DNA of 64,000 bases from Halomonas sp. M20 (GCF_020622265.1 NZ_JACNMQ010000002.1:62001-126000), one strand, 5' to 3'. Positions 49,036 through 58,860 are shown, numbered from the stretch's first letter. The notes: a model not told the origin generated them from the letters alone. Program-made: numbers and translations.

Positions 49036-49947
49036 ATGCCCTGGTTGCAACTCAAGGCCCGGGTCGCGCCCGAGCAAGCCGACATCCTGGAGGAATTGCT
49101 GATCGCCGAGGGCGCCTCGGCGATTACCCTGCAGGATGCTCACGATGATCCGGTCTTCGAGCCGGATCTCGGCACAACGCCGCTATGGCAAGAGACCGTG
49201 CTGACGGGGCTGTATGACGATCTCGATCATATCGAGGCCATGCTCGAACGTGTCCATCAAGCCTGGACGCTAGCCGTCGCCGATGATCCCTGTCCCGAAA
49301 TCGAGTACGAGCTGCTCGACGATAGGGACTGGCAGCGCGAATGGATGGACAGCTTCGTCCCCTTGCAGATGGGCAAACGGCTGTGGATCGTCCCTAGCTG
49401 GCATGAAGCACCGGACCCGAGTGCGGTGAACCTGCTGCTCGATCCAGGCCTGGCCTTCGGTACCGGCACTCATCCGACGACAGCGCTGTGCCTGGAATGG
49501 CTCGACGAGCTTGCCGAAAAAATCGAATTTGATGGCAAGAACATTCTCGATTTTGGTTGCGGTTCCGGCATATTGGCCATCGCGGCGCTCAAGCTGGGTG
49601 TTACGGGTGCCCTGGGCACCGATATCGACCCCCAGGCACTTATCGCCAGTCGCGACAATGCCCGGCGCAACGACATCGTCGATTCGCAGTTCGAACTTTA
49701 CCTCCCCGATCAACTGCCCGAAGAGGTGGAGAATATCGTTCTAGCCAACATTCTTGCCGGCCCTCTGATCGAACTCGCGCCGATCATCGCCGCTAGAGTG
49801 GCACCGGGCGGCCATCTCGTACTGTCAGGCATTCTGGCCAAACAGGCCGACGAGGTGCTGGATGCCTATCGCGATCAGGGCCTGCAGATGGAGTTACCTG
49901 TCGAACGCGAAGGCTGGGTACGCTTGAGCGGTTGCCGTCACGCCTGA
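49036..49947 (+). CDS. prmA: Ribosomal protein L11 methyltransferase
   Basis: SAM-dependent trimethylation of L11. The N-terminal substrate-recognition domain is followed by the Rossmann domain with DFGCGSGILAIAALKLG (SAM motif I), GTDIDPQAL and VLANILAGPLIELAP (the family NILA motif). 303 residues. It starts 2 bp after accC, so it is the last gene of this operon; an inverted-repeat element follows directly. Confidence 0.95.
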   Translation: MPWLQLKARVAPEQADILEELLIAEGASAITLQDAHDDPVFEPDLGTTPLWQETVLTGLYDDLDHIEAMLERVHQAWTLAVADDPCPEIEYELLDDRDWQREWMDSFVPLQMGKRLWIVPSWHEAPDPSAVNLLLDPGLAFGTGTHPTTALCLEWLDELAEKIEFDGKNILDFGCGSGILAIAALKLGVTGALGTDIDPQALIASRDNARRNDIVDSQFELYLPDQLPEEVENIVLANILAGPLIELAPIIAARVAPGGHLVLSGILAKQADEVLDAYRDQGLQMELPVEREGWVRLSGCRHA

Positions 49948-49952
49948 TGGCC

Positions 49953-50132
49953 TAGGGGCTGTTGACGTTTCATCGCGAACCGCGTTGCTGCATCAAAAGG
50001 TGCCAGTTAAGGCGCGGAACGCAGGGAAGGGTTATTCCCTTTTCAAGTTTCGCAACGCAGGATGGCGCTTTTTGATGCGCAACCCGAAGGGCTAGGCCAG
50101 CGCGGCCGTGAACGAAACATCAACAGACCCTA
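49953..50132. repeat. 180-bp palindromic element between prmA and dusB (separate family)
   Basis: Outer arms 49953-49971 and 50114-50132 pair at 17 of 19 positions (CTGTTGA ... TCAACAG core). A second stem joins GCATCAAAA near 49990 with TTTTTGATGC near 50069, and a third is GGGAA/TTCCC near 50023-50040. Connectors differ from the repeats at 14.5 and 44.5 kb. It begins 6 bp after the prmA stop and could end that transcript. No coding capacity. Confidence 0.78.
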
Positions 50133-50134
50133 AG

Positions 50135-50140
50135 TATAAT
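50135..50140 (+). promoter_or_regulatory. Candidate -10 box (TATAAT) for dusB-fis
   Basis: A consensus TATAAT begins 2 bp after the palindromic element. With 16-17 bp spacing the -35 box would lie inside the right arm of that element (about 50112-50118) and matches poorly, so activator help or an extended element would be needed. Fis is growth-rate controlled in other species. Confidence 0.45.
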
Positions 50141-50207
50141 AGCCTTCAATCTTGGCCTTGCGATGGGTATCATGGCTTCCCTTCCTTGCCCGAGAATTCG
50201 AGTCACG

Positions 50208-51230
50208 ATGCCCGCTACCGCCCGCGTCGAACCGCCTACTATCGGCCCTTATCGCCTATCCAACCGAGTGATACTGGCACCTATGGCCGGCGTTACCGAT
50301 CGCCCTTTTCGCCAGCTGTGTCGCTCCCTGGGGGCTGGCCTGGTGGTGTCTGAAATGGTCACCGCGGACTCGAGCCTGTGGCACACGCGCAAGTCCCGTT
50401 CACGGCTCGATCATGCCGGCGAGCCCGGGCCACGGGCGGTGCAGATTGCCGGCGGCGATCCTCGCATGCTGGCCGAAGCGGCACGGCTCAATGCCGAGCG
50501 CGGCGCCCAGATCATCGATATCAACATGGGTTGCCCGGCAAAGAAGGTATGCAACAAGGCAGCGGGCTCTGCTCTTCTGCGAGATGAGCCTCTGGTTGCG
50601 GAGATACTTCATGCAGTGGTGAGTGCCGTTAGCGTTCCGGTAACGTTGAAAATACGTACCGGCTGGTGCAGTGACAGTATCAATGCGCTACGGATAGCCC
50701 GCTTGGCAGAAGAGAGCGGCATCCAGGCGCTTGCGGTACATGGCCGCACCCGGGAACAACGCTACTCCGGTGATGCAGAATATGACACCATCGCCGCCGT
50801 CAAAGCCACGGTCGGTATTCCGGTATTCGTTAATGGCGATATTACGTCGCCCGAGAAAGCCGCCCAGGTACTGAACTATACTGGTGCGGACGCGGCAATG
50901 GTCGGTCGTGGTGCCCAAGGCAACCCCTGGATATTTCGTCAAATCGATCATTATCTTCGTACTGGCGAACATCTTCCTGTACCAGATTGGTCAGAACGAG
51001 GACGTGTAATGAATCAACATCTCGACAACCTGTATGCGTTCTATGGTGATTACATGGGAGTGCGCATCGCGCGCAAGCATATCGGCTGGTATCTGAGTAC
51101 TTGCGAAAATGCCAAAACGCTCAGGACAGGCTTCAATACCCTGGAGTCCAGGAGCGAACAACAGCATTTCGTCGAGTCGCTATGCCGACAGTTGCATTCA
51201 ACACCCACGGCGAGGATCAGCGCAGCATGA
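50208..51230 (+). CDS. dusB: tRNA-dihydrouridine synthase B
   Basis: FMN- and NADPH-dependent reduction of uridines in the D-loop of tRNA. TIM-barrel enzyme with the family motifs APMAGVTDRPFR, INMGCPAKKV with the catalytic Cys, and AVHGRTREQRYSG. MVGRGAQGNPWIF binds the FMN phosphate. I chose ATG 50208 (MPATARVE); ATG 50163 and 50172 are also in frame and none has a strong ribosome-binding site. 340 residues from 50208. The stop overlaps the fis start (ATGA), the classic dusB-fis arrangement. Confidence 0.95.
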   Translation: MPATARVEPPTIGPYRLSNRVILAPMAGVTDRPFRQLCRSLGAGLVVSEMVTADSSLWHTRKSRSRLDHAGEPGPRAVQIAGGDPRMLAEAARLNAERGAQIIDINMGCPAKKVCNKAAGSALLRDEPLVAEILHAVVSAVSVPVTLKIRTGWCSDSINALRIARLAEESGIQALAVHGRTREQRYSGDAEYDTIAAVKATVGIPVFVNGDITSPEKAAQVLNYTGADAAMVGRGAQGNPWIFRQIDHYLRTGEHLPVPDWSERGRVMNQHLDNLYAFYGDYMGVRIARKHIGWYLSTCENAKTLRTGFNTLESRSEQQHFVESLCRQLHSTPTARISAA

Positions 51231-51520
51231 CCAGTTCAGCCTTTTCAACCACTCATATGAGCGATGAATACGCCGAGGTCTCGCCATGCCGCAAGCAAAC
51301 GCTGCGGGAAGCCGTGGATGAGGCCATGCAGTCCTACTTCAATCATCTTGATGGCGGCAACGTCAGCGATCTTTATGCCATGGTCATGACCGAAGTCGAA
51401 GTGCCGCTACTCAGTGCCGTGATGGCGTATGCCGACGGTAACCAAACCCGAGCCGCGGACATGCTGGGGCTCAATCGCGGCACGCTGCGCAAAAAACTCA
51501 AGCAGTACGATCTGATCTGA
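51227..51520 (+). CDS. fis: DNA-binding protein Fis
   Basis: Nucleoid-associated protein that bends DNA and activates rRNA/tRNA promoters in fast growth. The C-terminal helix-turn-helix is typical: [20 protein letters not shown] followed by [13 protein letters not shown]. The N-terminal beta-hairpin region precedes [17 protein letters not shown]. 97 residues, one fewer than E. coli Fis. Start ATG 51227 overlaps the dusB stop by 4 bp. purH follows after 64 bp and may be co-transcribed. Confidence 0.96.
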   Translation: MTSSAFSTTHMSDEYAEVSPCRKQTLREAVDEAMQSYFNHLDGGNVSDLYAMVMTEVEVPLLSAVMAYADGNQTRAADMLGLNRGTLRKKLKQYDLI

Positions 51521-51584
51521 CGTACTTTCCGAAAGGGAGCTACCGACTGGCTCCTGCTTTCCCCCACTGCGACACTGGATTATC

Positions 51585-53189
51585 ATGGCCGCATCCTCCT
51601 TTGATACTTCTTCAAGCATTTCTCCCCTGCCGGTGAAACGCGCGCTGATCAGCGTCTCCGACAAGACAGGCATCGTCGATTTCGCACGGCAGCTCAGCGA
51701 GCGTGGTATCGAGATATTATCCACCGGCGGTACTTATCGGCTACTCAGCGAGCACGGCATTCCGGTGACCGAGGTATCCGAGCATACCGGCTTTCCTGAA
51801 ATCATGGAGGGGCGAGTCAAGACGCTACATCCCACCATTCACGGTGGCATTCTCGGTCGTCGTGGTGAGGACGACGAGGTGATGGCAAAGCATGACATTG
51901 CACCTATCGATCTCGTTGCAGTGAATCTTTACCCCTTTGCCGCCACCGTCGCCAAGCCCGACTGCACTCTGGTCGATGCCATCGAGAATATCGATATCGG
52001 TGGCCCCGCCATGCTGCGTGCCTGCGCCAAGAATCATGCCTACACGACGGTGGTGGTGAACAGCGACGACTATTCCCGGGTGCTGGATGAGTTGAAGTCT
52101 CACGAGGGCTCAGTCAGCGACGCCACCCGCTTCGATCTGGCGGTCAAAGCCTTCGAACACACCGCCGGCTACGATGGCGCCATCGCCAACTATCTCGGCA
52201 GCATGACCCAGGGTAACGAAAGCCGTTTTCCACGGACTTACAATCTACAGCTACACCAGAAGCAGTCGATGCGCTATGGCGAGAACCCGCACCAGCAAGC
52301 GGCGTTTTATGTCGAATCGGATGCCAGTGAGGCAAGCGCCGCCACCGCTTTACAGCGCCAAGGTAAGGCCCTTTCCTTCAACAACGTGGCGGATACCGAT
52401 GCCGCTTTCGAGTGCGTGAAGGCCTTCACGGAAACCGCCTGCGTGATCGTCAAGCATGCCAATCCTTGCGGCGTGGCACTTGGCGAAAGCGCCTTGGACG
52501 CCTACGAGAAGGCCTTTGCAACGGACCCGACCAGCGCCTTTGGCGGCATCATTGCCTTCAACGTACCCTTGGATGCAGCGACAGCGCGGGCAATCATCGA
52601 CCGGCAATTCGTCGAGGTCATTATCGCACCGGGCATCAGCGACGACGCTGCCGCTATCGTTGCCGAAAAGGCCAACGTGCGCCTGCTCGACACGGGTGAC
52701 AATTGGCCAGGCGAGCGGCAACACGCCCATGACTTCAAGCGCGTCAACGGCGGATTGCTGGTTCAGGATCGCGACCTGGGCATGGTCGGGCGGGATGAGC
52801 TGAAAGTAGTGACCGAACGCGCGCCTTCCGAACAGGAACTACGCGACTTGGCCTTTGCCTGGAAGGTCGCCAAGTACGTCAAGTCCAACGCCATCGTCTA
52901 TGTAAAGCAGGGCCAGACCATCGGCGTCGGCGCGGGCCAGATGAGCCGCGTTTATTCGGCACGCATTGCGGGAATCAAGGCGGCGGACGAAGGGCTCGAA
53001 GTGCCCGGTTCAGTGATGGCATCCGATGCCTTCTTTCCCTTTCGCGACGGCATCGACGCGGCCGCCGCTGCCGGCATCACTGCGGTGATTCAGCCCGGCG
53101 GCTCGATGCGCGATCAGGAAGTGATCGATGCGGCCAACGAGGCTGGGGTGGCGATGGTGTTCACGGGGATGCGTCACTTCAAGCATTGA
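51585..53189 (+). CDS. purH: Bifunctional AICAR transformylase / IMP cyclohydrolase
   Basis: Last two steps of purine synthesis. The N-terminal 200 residues are the IMP cyclohydrolase (MGS-like) domain: [51 protein letters not shown]. The rest is the transformylase: [28 protein letters not shown] with the key Lys-His pair, and [12 protein letters not shown]. 534 residues, standard. Confidence 0.97.
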   Translation: MAASSFDTSSSISPLPVKRALISVSDKTGIVDFARQLSERGIEILSTGGTYRLLSEHGIPVTEVSEHTGFPEIMEGRVKTLHPTIHGGILGRRGEDDEVMAKHDIAPIDLVAVNLYPFAATVAKPDCTLVDAIENIDIGGPAMLRACAKNHAYTTVVVNSDDYSRVLDELKSHEGSVSDATRFDLAVKAFEHTAGYDGAIANYLGSMTQGNESRFPRTYNLQLHQKQSMRYGENPHQQAAFYVESDASEASAATALQRQGKALSFNNVADTDAAFECVKAFTETACVIVKHANPCGVALGESALDAYEKAFATDPTSAFGGIIAFNVPLDAATARAIIDRQFVEVIIAPGISDDAAAIVAEKANVRLLDTGDNWPGERQHAHDFKRVNGGLLVQDRDLGMVGRDELKVVTERAPSEQELRDLAFAWKVAKYVKSNAIVYVKQGQTIGVGAGQMSRVYSARIAGIKAADEGLEVPGSVMASDAFFPFRDGIDAAAAAGITAVIQPGGSMRDQEVIDAANEAGVAMVFTGMRHFKH

Positions 53190-53347
53190 GAACTCCTATC
53201 GCAACCTAGTGATGGCGGGGGAAGCCGCGGACAAGCCTTCACGAGGGCGCTGTGAACCCATCCTTGGGCGCTACTTTTGCCATCCCTGGCAAAAGACCCT
53301 CGTTTCGCCTTGTCTCCGGCACCCATCATCGCAGGTGTTTCAGGCGT

Positions 53348-53385
53348 AAAACAAACAGGGCAGCCAAGGCTGCCCTGTTTGTTTT
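53348..53385. terminator. Bidirectional terminator between purH and gabD
   Basis: A perfect 18-bp inverted repeat, arms 53348-53365 and 53368-53385 (the effective loop is CAAG). The plus strand ends TTTGTTTT and the minus strand also ends in TTTGTTTT, so it suits both convergent genes. Confidence 0.93.
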
Positions 53386-53398
53386 CATCCGATAGATA

Positions 53399-54856
53399 CT
53401 ATCCCAGATCCATGCACAAATACTTGGTTTCCATAAACTCCTCCAACCCCTGATGACCGCCTTCCCGGCCCAGGCCGGACTCCTTGACGCCGCCGAAGGG
53501 CGCGGCCGCGTTCGAGATCAACCCTGTATTGATACCGATGATGCCGTATTCCAAGGCATCCGAGATATGCCATACGCGGCTTAAATCCTTCGAATAGAAA
53601 TAAGCGGCAAGCCCGAAGGGAGTGTCGTTGGCCATCGCCACCGCATCTTCTTCATCGTCGAAGGGAAACACGGCGGAAAGTGGGCCGAAGGTCTCTTCCT
53701 TGGCTACCAGCATGTCCTGATTGGCATTGCTCACCAGGGTGGGGGTGAAAAAATTGCCGCCCAATGGATGTCGATGCCCCCCCAGCAACAACTCGGCGCC
53801 CTTCTCCACGGCGTCATCGATGTGCCGGCTGACCTTCTCGACGCCATTGCTATCGATCAGCGGGCCGATATTGACACCCTCCTGGGTACCGTCACCGACT
53901 TTCAGTTCACTGTTCATCGCCGCCGCCAGCTTCTCGCAGAAGGCATTGACCACGCTTGACTGAACCAGAAAGCGATTGACACAGACGCAGGTCTGCCCCG
54001 CATTACGGAACTTGGAAGCCATCGCACCTTCCACCGCCGCGTCCAGGTCCGCATCCTCGAACACAATGAAGGGTGCATTGCCTCCAAGCTCCAGAGAGAT
54101 CTTCTGGATATGCTGTGATGCTTGGGCCATCAAGGAGCGTCCTACCTCGGTAGAGCCGGTAAAGGTGATCTTGCGCACTACCGGCGACTCCGTCAGCGCC
54201 GCTGCGATTTCACTTGCCGCTCCCGGCACCACATTGAACACGCCGCGGGGTACGCCGGCGCGTTCGGCCAAAAGCGCCAAGGCCGTGGCGGAGAAGGGTG
54301 TCTGGCTTGCCGGCTTGACGACAATTGGACAGCCGGCAGCCAGGGCCGCCCCTACCTTGCGGGTAATCATTGCCGCGGGAAAATTCCAGGGCGTAATGGC
54401 GCCGACGACACCCACTGGCTGCTTGGTCACCACGATGCGCTGATTGCTCTTCGCAGCGGGAACGGTTTCGCCATAGGCGCGCCGGGCCTCTTCAGCGAAC
54501 CAGCGCAGAAAGCTCGCCGCATAGACGATTTCTCCGGTTGCCTCTTTGAGCGGCTTGCCCTGCTCCAGGGTCATGATCATGGCCAACTCGTCCTGATGCT
54601 CAAGCATCAGGTCATACCACTTCATCAAAATATCGGCTCGCTCCTGGGCGGTCAGCCCACGCCATGCAGGAAAGGCAGCCTCGGCGGCGTTGATGGCACG
54701 CTCGGTTTCGACTCGCCCGAGACGTGGCACGGTGCCGATCGTCTTGCCAGTCGCCGGGTTATCGACCTCGATCTGCTCACCGCTGTCGGCAGCGACCCAA
54801 TTACCATCGATATACGCAAACGGACGAAACAGTGGGCAATTCTGAAGGGCTTCCAT
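53399..54856 (-). CDS. gabD: Succinate-semialdehyde dehydrogenase (NADP+)
   Basis: Aldehyde dehydrogenase that makes succinate from the semialdehyde, the end of the GABA and related degradation routes. Motifs: NFPAAMITRKVGAALAAGC (cofactor region), FTGSTEVGRSLM, the general-base Glu in LELGGNAPF, and the catalytic Cys in GQTCVCVNRF. 485 residues. ETFGPLSAVFPF is the usual late motif. Closest to E. coli GabD by overall pattern, though glutarate-semialdehyde (DavD-type) activity is possible. gabT is not in the window. Confidence 0.9.
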   Translation of the reverse strand: MEALQNCPLFRPFAYIDGNWVAADSGEQIEVDNPATGKTIGTVPRLGRVETERAINAAEAAFPAWRGLTAQERADILMKWYDLMLEHQDELAMIMTLEQGKPLKEATGEIVYAASFLRWFAEEARRAYGETVPAAKSNQRIVVTKQPVGVVGAITPWNFPAAMITRKVGAALAAGCPIVVKPASQTPFSATALALLAERAGVPRGVFNVVPGAASEIAAALTESPVVRKITFTGSTEVGRSLMAQASQHIQKISLELGGNAPFIVFEDADLDAAVEGAMASKFRNAGQTCVCVNRFLVQSSVVNAFCEKLAAAMNSELKVGDGTQEGVNIGPLIDSNGVEKVSRHIDDAVEKGAELLLGGHRHPLGGNFFTPTLVSNANQDMLVAKEETFGPLSAVFPFDDEEDAVAMANDTPFGLAAYFYSKDLSRVWHISDALEYGIIGINTGLISNAAAPFGGVKESGLGREGGHQGLEEFMETKYLCMDLG

Positions 54857-54915
54857 GGCATGCTCCTATACGTGTAGCGGTGTCGGCTGCACTGGCAGCC
54901 GCTCAAGAGTGACTG

Positions 54916-55449
54916 TTACTTTGATTCTTCGACCGGGTCGGCGGTGGCTTGTGATGAATCGAGATGGGGCCTGGACGCGGGTTCTACCAGTAAGGATAGC
55001 GTAGCCACACAAAGTGCCAACAGGATAGCAGCCAGGCAAAGCCCCTTGCCCTTGTAACGCTCCGGCGTCTTGCGTATCTGGTACAGTCCTAGTAGGGCAA
55101 GAAGTATGGCCAGGGCTTCTAGGAAGGGTGCCAAGGTATCGAAGAAAAGCCCTAGCATCGCAATGACGATCGCCGCAATGGCGCAGCTGGCATAGCGACG
55201 GGATTCGTTGGTTATGCCCTGAACCGTCTCATGAGCGGCAACCTTTCGTCTGGCGCGACGCTGTCGCTCGGGCAGGTTGAATACTTGCATCGCTTTGCCA
55301 TCGCGCACTTCGAAAGATACGTGGGTCTCTGGCCCGGGTAAGCCCCGGCCACGCCATTGCACCAGAGAAAAGGCATAACGTTGGCCCTGCTCGTCTGCAA
55401 CGATACCTTCTTGCATTCGATCATCGAAAGCCACGATTGTGCCATTCAC
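54916..55449 (-). CDS. Cold-shock-like domain fused to a three-helix membrane segment
   Basis: 177 residues. The N-terminal 70 look like a cold-shock/OB domain (GTIVAFDDRMQEGIVADEQG, RYAFSLVQW, THVSFEVRDGKAMQV), but aromatic RNA-binding motifs such as KGFGFI are not present. Residues about 85-160 form three membrane helices resembling DUF4190 proteins (GLYQIRKTPERYKGKGLCLA). It follows folE by 49 bp and precedes gabD by 59 bp on the same strand. Similar CSD-plus-membrane proteins exist, but no function is known to me. Confidence 0.62.
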   Translation of the reverse strand: MNGTIVAFDDRMQEGIVADEQGQRYAFSLVQWRGRGLPGPETHVSFEVRDGKAMQVFNLPERQRRARRKVAAHETVQGITNESRRYASCAIAAIVIAMLGLFFDTLAPFLEALAILLALLGLYQIRKTPERYKGKGLCLAAILLALCVATLSLLVEPASRPHLDSSQATADPVEESK

Positions 55450-55498
55450 CGTCGCATCCCCTGGGCCCGCCTTGATCCATCCCTATAAATCACGAGCG

Positions 55499-56056
55499 TT
55501 AGCGGCCGTTGACCAGCATCAAGAATTCCTGGCGTGTGCTTTGATTGCCCCGAAAACTTCCCAGCATCACCGAACTGGTCATGCTGGAATTCTGCTTTTC
55601 GACGCCACGCATCATCATGCACATGTGGCGCGCCTCGATCACCACGGCAACGCCGCGAGCCTCCGTCACCTGCTGCACCGCGTCGGCAATCTGGCGCGTA
55701 AGGTCTTCCTGAATCTGTAGCCGACGGGCATACATATCGACGATACGCGCAAACTTCGACAGCCCCAGCACCTTGCCTCCGGGCATGTAGGCAATATGAC
55801 ATTTACCGATGAACGGCAGCATATGGTGCTCGCAAAGCGAGTAGAGCTCGATATCCTTGACCAGCACCATTTCATCCGTATCCGAGACGAAAACTGCGCC
55901 ATTGACCAGCTCTTCCAGGGATTGGCCATACCCCTGGGTAAGAAACTGTATTGCTTTGGCGGCACGCATCGGTGTATCGCGGAGCCCTTCGCGGGTAGTG
56001 TCTTCGCCAATGCCGGCAATGATGTCGCGGTAATGATTGGCAAGTTCTTCAGTCAT
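55499..56056 (-). CDS. folE: GTP cyclohydrolase I
   Basis: First step of folate synthesis (GTP to dihydroneopterin triphosphate). Zinc ligands Cys and His are in [19 protein letters not shown], and the third is in [32 protein letters not shown] is the conserved helix, and [10 protein letters not shown] the late loop. 185 residues, typical for the bacterial enzyme. Divergent from the exported unknown gene at 56.3 kb, with 255 bp between. Confidence 0.96.
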   Translation of the reverse strand: MTEELANHYRDIIAGIGEDTTREGLRDTPMRAAKAIQFLTQGYGQSLEELVNGAVFVSDTDEMVLVKDIELYSLCEHHMLPFIGKCHIAYMPGGKVLGLSKFARIVDMYARRLQIQEDLTRQIADAVQQVTEARGVAVVIEARHMCMMMRGVEKQNSSMTSSVMLGSFRGNQSTRQEFLMLVNGR

Positions 56057-56311
56057 CGATTGTGCCTGTTGAGATGTCGTCTAATAAGAGCTTCACAAGA
56101 TACGGCAGCGCGCATCGGATAGCAGTCATGAACGGATTCTAACCCAGTCGCGTTTCTCATGCAGTGGCAGTGCGCGTCCGGCGCGGACGCCTACTATGGC
56201 GGCGATCTGTCACAGCGAGTGGATACCAGATCAATAGCGCCTATGCTAAAGTGAAAACCACTCATTTACCGTCCCGGACGGGGTTCAAACCCTACGACGA
56301 GAACGATTGAC

Positions 56312-56890
56312 ATGTTGAAAAAGATCCTCTGCCTTTGGCTGGCTGCATTGGCATCACCTGTTTTCGCTGCAGAAGCAACACTTGATCTACCAGCGGATAC
56401 ACGCATTGATGTCCAGGTAATCGATCGCATCATTCTCGATGACAGCCAGGAAGCAATGACGGATGTCCTGCTACGACCAGTAACGCGAAACGAGGATGCT
56501 TCAACCGAGCCCCTCCCTCACTACTGCTTGATCACCGCCAGTGCGCGCTTGAACGATCGTCGCGTCAGACTCACTACCGAATCGGTCACCTGCATCGATG
56601 CCGAAGATGACTCGCCGGCGATCTACAGTGGTGAACTGTCTGCGGCGGCTTTCGAAAACGATGGAAATTTTGGCCTGGATACCTGCACCAACGAGCAGGA
56701 TGGTCGTTGCACAAAGGCCGTGATCGAGCCTGAGCACTATTTTCAGCTAAATGTGGGCAAGGATACCCATATCACTGCTCAGGAAAACCCCTCGGCAGAC
56801 CTCAACCGCCAGCGCCGTCAGGCAGACGGTGAAGGCGTTGCCAACCCGATACCTTCCGATCGTCCCGAACCGGATAACAGCGCCCAGTAA
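56312..56890 (+). CDS. Exported protein of unknown function
   Basis: 192 residues with a clear signal peptide (LKKILCLWLAALASPVFA, cleavage before AEATL). The mature protein has four to five Cys residues (HYCLITAS, SVTCIDAED, DTCTNEQDGRC), enough for two disulfides. It is acidic and ends in a disordered, polar tail (NPIPSDRPEPDNSAQ). No domain recognised. It converges on srkA and appears monocistronic. Most of it looks like beta strands, so a periplasmic or outer-membrane-associated role is likely, but that is inference. Confidence 0.6.
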   Translation: MLKKILCLWLAALASPVFAAEATLDLPADTRIDVQVIDRIILDDSQEAMTDVLLRPVTRNEDASTEPLPHYCLITASARLNDRRVRLTTESVTCIDAEDDSPAIYSGELSAAAFENDGNFGLDTCTNEQDGRCTKAVIEPEHYFQLNVGKDTHITAQENPSADLNRQRRQADGEGVANPIPSDRPEPDNSAQ

Positions 56891-56954
56891 AGGCACCCAT
56901 ACCTCTTTGCCTTGCAGAAGGACGATTCAGCCTCCTGCATGCAAGCCTTCCGAT

Positions 56955-57941
56955 TCAGGCTAGCCAACGCGGTTTTTCCAGCAGCAGGCGCTGTTGTTCG
57001 AGAGTGCGTATGTGTTGGTCCCAGTACGCCTCATCAGCAACCCAGGGAAAAGCGCGCGGAAACGCCGGGTCCTGCCAGCGCGCCACCAGCCAAGCGCTGT
57101 AACGCATCAAGCGTAGCGTTCGCAGCGGTTCGATCCATTCTAGTTGGCGACGATCAAACGGCATGTTTTCTTCATACCCTTCGAGCAACTCACTGAGTTG
57201 CAGGCGCATCTCATGTTCATTCTGCGCTGTCAGCATCATCCATAGATCCTGAACCGCGGGGGCCATAGCACAATCATCGAAATCGACTAGGGTGAAATCG
57301 TCATCACGACCCAGAATATTGCCCAGATGACAGTCGCCATGTACACGAATCGCTGCCTGGATGGGCCACACGCTGCGCGTCAGCAGCTGTTGCAGCGACT
57401 CGCTCACCCGGGCATAGGCTCGGCGCTGGGAACGGGTGAGCCACGTGCCTTCCAACACACGTTCGCGACTACTCTTGGCCAGGCTCAGTGGCTCCATCCT
57501 GGGTCGAACAGTGAACACGTGTTGACTCGATACCGCATGAAGGCGGCCTATCAGCTCGCCTACCGCGAACAAATGACCCGGGTTATCCAGCTCCGGGGCT
57601 TGACCTGGCACATGAGGAAATAAAGCAAAATAGAAACCATGAGCCCGGTGCAGGCTATTGCCTTGCCCATCCCGCCAGGGCGCTGCAACGGCCACGCCAG
57701 CGTTTTCGAGTTCATCGAGAAAGCAGTGCTCCTCGCGTAGCTGTGCTTCGCTCCAGCGCTCGGGGCGATAGAACTTCGCGACCCAACGTTGCCGGTCGTC
57801 GTCACTGAGCAGAAATACGCGATTCTCGTAGCTGTTCAGTGCAAAGGGCTCACTGGCTATCCATAGCCCGAGTCCTTCGATAGCATCGACGATGCGCCCG
57901 GGCGTCAAACTATCGAAGGGGTGCTGGTTTGCAATGGCCAT
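56955..57941 (-). CDS. srkA: Stress-response kinase A (YihE/SrkA family)
   Basis: Cytoplasmic Ser/Thr kinase of the aminoglycoside-phosphotransferase fold; in E. coli it counters MazEF-linked death under stress. Catalytic loop RVHGDCHLGNIL and the metal-binding VDFDDC are present, as are the family's NSYENRVFLL and VAKFYRPERWS at the nucleotide site. Start ATG 57941 (MAIANQHPF) with TAGGAG upstream; 328 residues. comF lies 39 bp upstream on the same strand. Confidence 0.93.
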   Translation of the reverse strand: MAIANQHPFDSLTPGRIVDAIEGLGLWIASEPFALNSYENRVFLLSDDDRQRWVAKFYRPERWSEAQLREEHCFLDELENAGVAVAAPWRDGQGNSLHRAHGFYFALFPHVPGQAPELDNPGHLFAVGELIGRLHAVSSQHVFTVRPRMEPLSLAKSSRERVLEGTWLTRSQRRAYARVSESLQQLLTRSVWPIQAAIRVHGDCHLGNILGRDDDFTLVDFDDCAMAPAVQDLWMMLTAQNEHEMRLQLSELLEGYEENMPFDRRQLEWIEPLRTLRLMRYSAWLVARWQDPAFPRAFPWVADEAYWDQHIRTLEQQRLLLEKPRWLA

Positions 57942-57980
57942 GCTCGCTCCTAAAGAGGAAATGGACCTCATGCTACCAGA

Positions 57981-58736
57981 TCAAGAAGACGTCAATGGCG
58001 TTCGTGCTGCAGCCCAGGCTTCGACGCGACTCGCGCCAGCAATACTGCAGGCCTTGGCAAGCCCATCCAATGAAGCGCCGGTGGTCATGATGTCGTCCAC
58101 TACAGCAACATGAGCCGGGAGCGCGACATCGATCGCGAACGCATCCTGCACGTTGCGCAACCTCGCTGAGCGATCGAGACCCCGCTGGGTAGGGGTGCGG
58201 CGAGCACGCCTTGCTACCAGGCAATGTATTTCCAGGCGCCGTGCCAAGTGCTGTGTTATCCACAATGCTTGATCGAAACCGAACTCTCTGGCGCGCAAAG
58301 GATGGCGTGGCACCGCAATCAGCGCTTGAGGAAGCTCATGGGGAAGCAGCCGTTGCAAGCCTGCATGCATTAGATCGACGAGCAAGGCGCCAGCACGCGG
58401 ATCCGCGTTGAACTTGAAGCGCTGTATCAGTAGCGCCACTTCTCCCTCGTAGCGCAATCCAACTCGCGCACTGTCATACGCCGGCGGCTGTTTCAAGCAG
58501 TGGCCACATAGGGAGTAAGCGTCACCTGAAAACGGCTCTGCACACTGGTGACAGGCATGATGATTCCAGGGCAAGGCCCTGAAGCACTCATCGCACCAAG
58601 GCTGACCAGACATGGGCAATGCGAGGCAAAAGGCACAGTGTCCGGGTAGCAGATGTTTTAGCCCAAGGTCAGCGTGCCGCAGCACTCTGAAACCCCACTT
58701 CCTACCTGTACCGAGCAACGATCTGTCCAGGTTCAT
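57981..58736 (-). CDS. comF: ComF/GntX family phosphoribosyltransferase-like protein
   Basis: 251 residues. An N-terminal zinc module with paired cysteines (GHCAFC, PWCDEC, HACHQC, SLCGHC) is followed by a type I phosphoribosyltransferase fold with the PRPP loop HVAVVDDIMTTGASL. In competent bacteria ComF acts in DNA uptake and processing; in others (GntX) the role is unclear. No other competence genes are nearby. The start at 58736 is divergent from tRNA-Leu. Confidence 0.92.
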   Translation of the reverse strand: MNLDRSLLGTGRKWGFRVLRHADLGLKHLLPGHCAFCLALPMSGQPWCDECFRALPWNHHACHQCAEPFSGDAYSLCGHCLKQPPAYDSARVGLRYEGEVALLIQRFKFNADPRAGALLVDLMHAGLQRLLPHELPQALIAVPRHPLRAREFGFDQALWITQHLARRLEIHCLVARRARRTPTQRGLDRSARLRNVQDAFAIDVALPAHVAVVDDIMTTGASLDGLAKACSIAGASRVEAWAAARTPLTSS

Positions 58737-58812
58737 CTGCCAGCACTATCAAGCTAGCTATTAACGCAACTGTCAGTGCACTGCGATTATCGTGACAAAA
58801 TGCAAAAGTCGA

Positions 58813-58840
58813 TTGACTTGCCATAGAGCGCCCGTAAAAT
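58813..58840 (+). promoter_or_regulatory. Sigma-70 promoter of tRNA-Leu
   Basis: TTGACT (58813-58818), 16-bp spacer, TAAAAT (58835-58840). Transcription should begin near 58847, about 14 nt before the mature tRNA. Confidence 0.85.
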
Positions 58841-58860
58841 ACCTACGGTTCTTACCCGTA

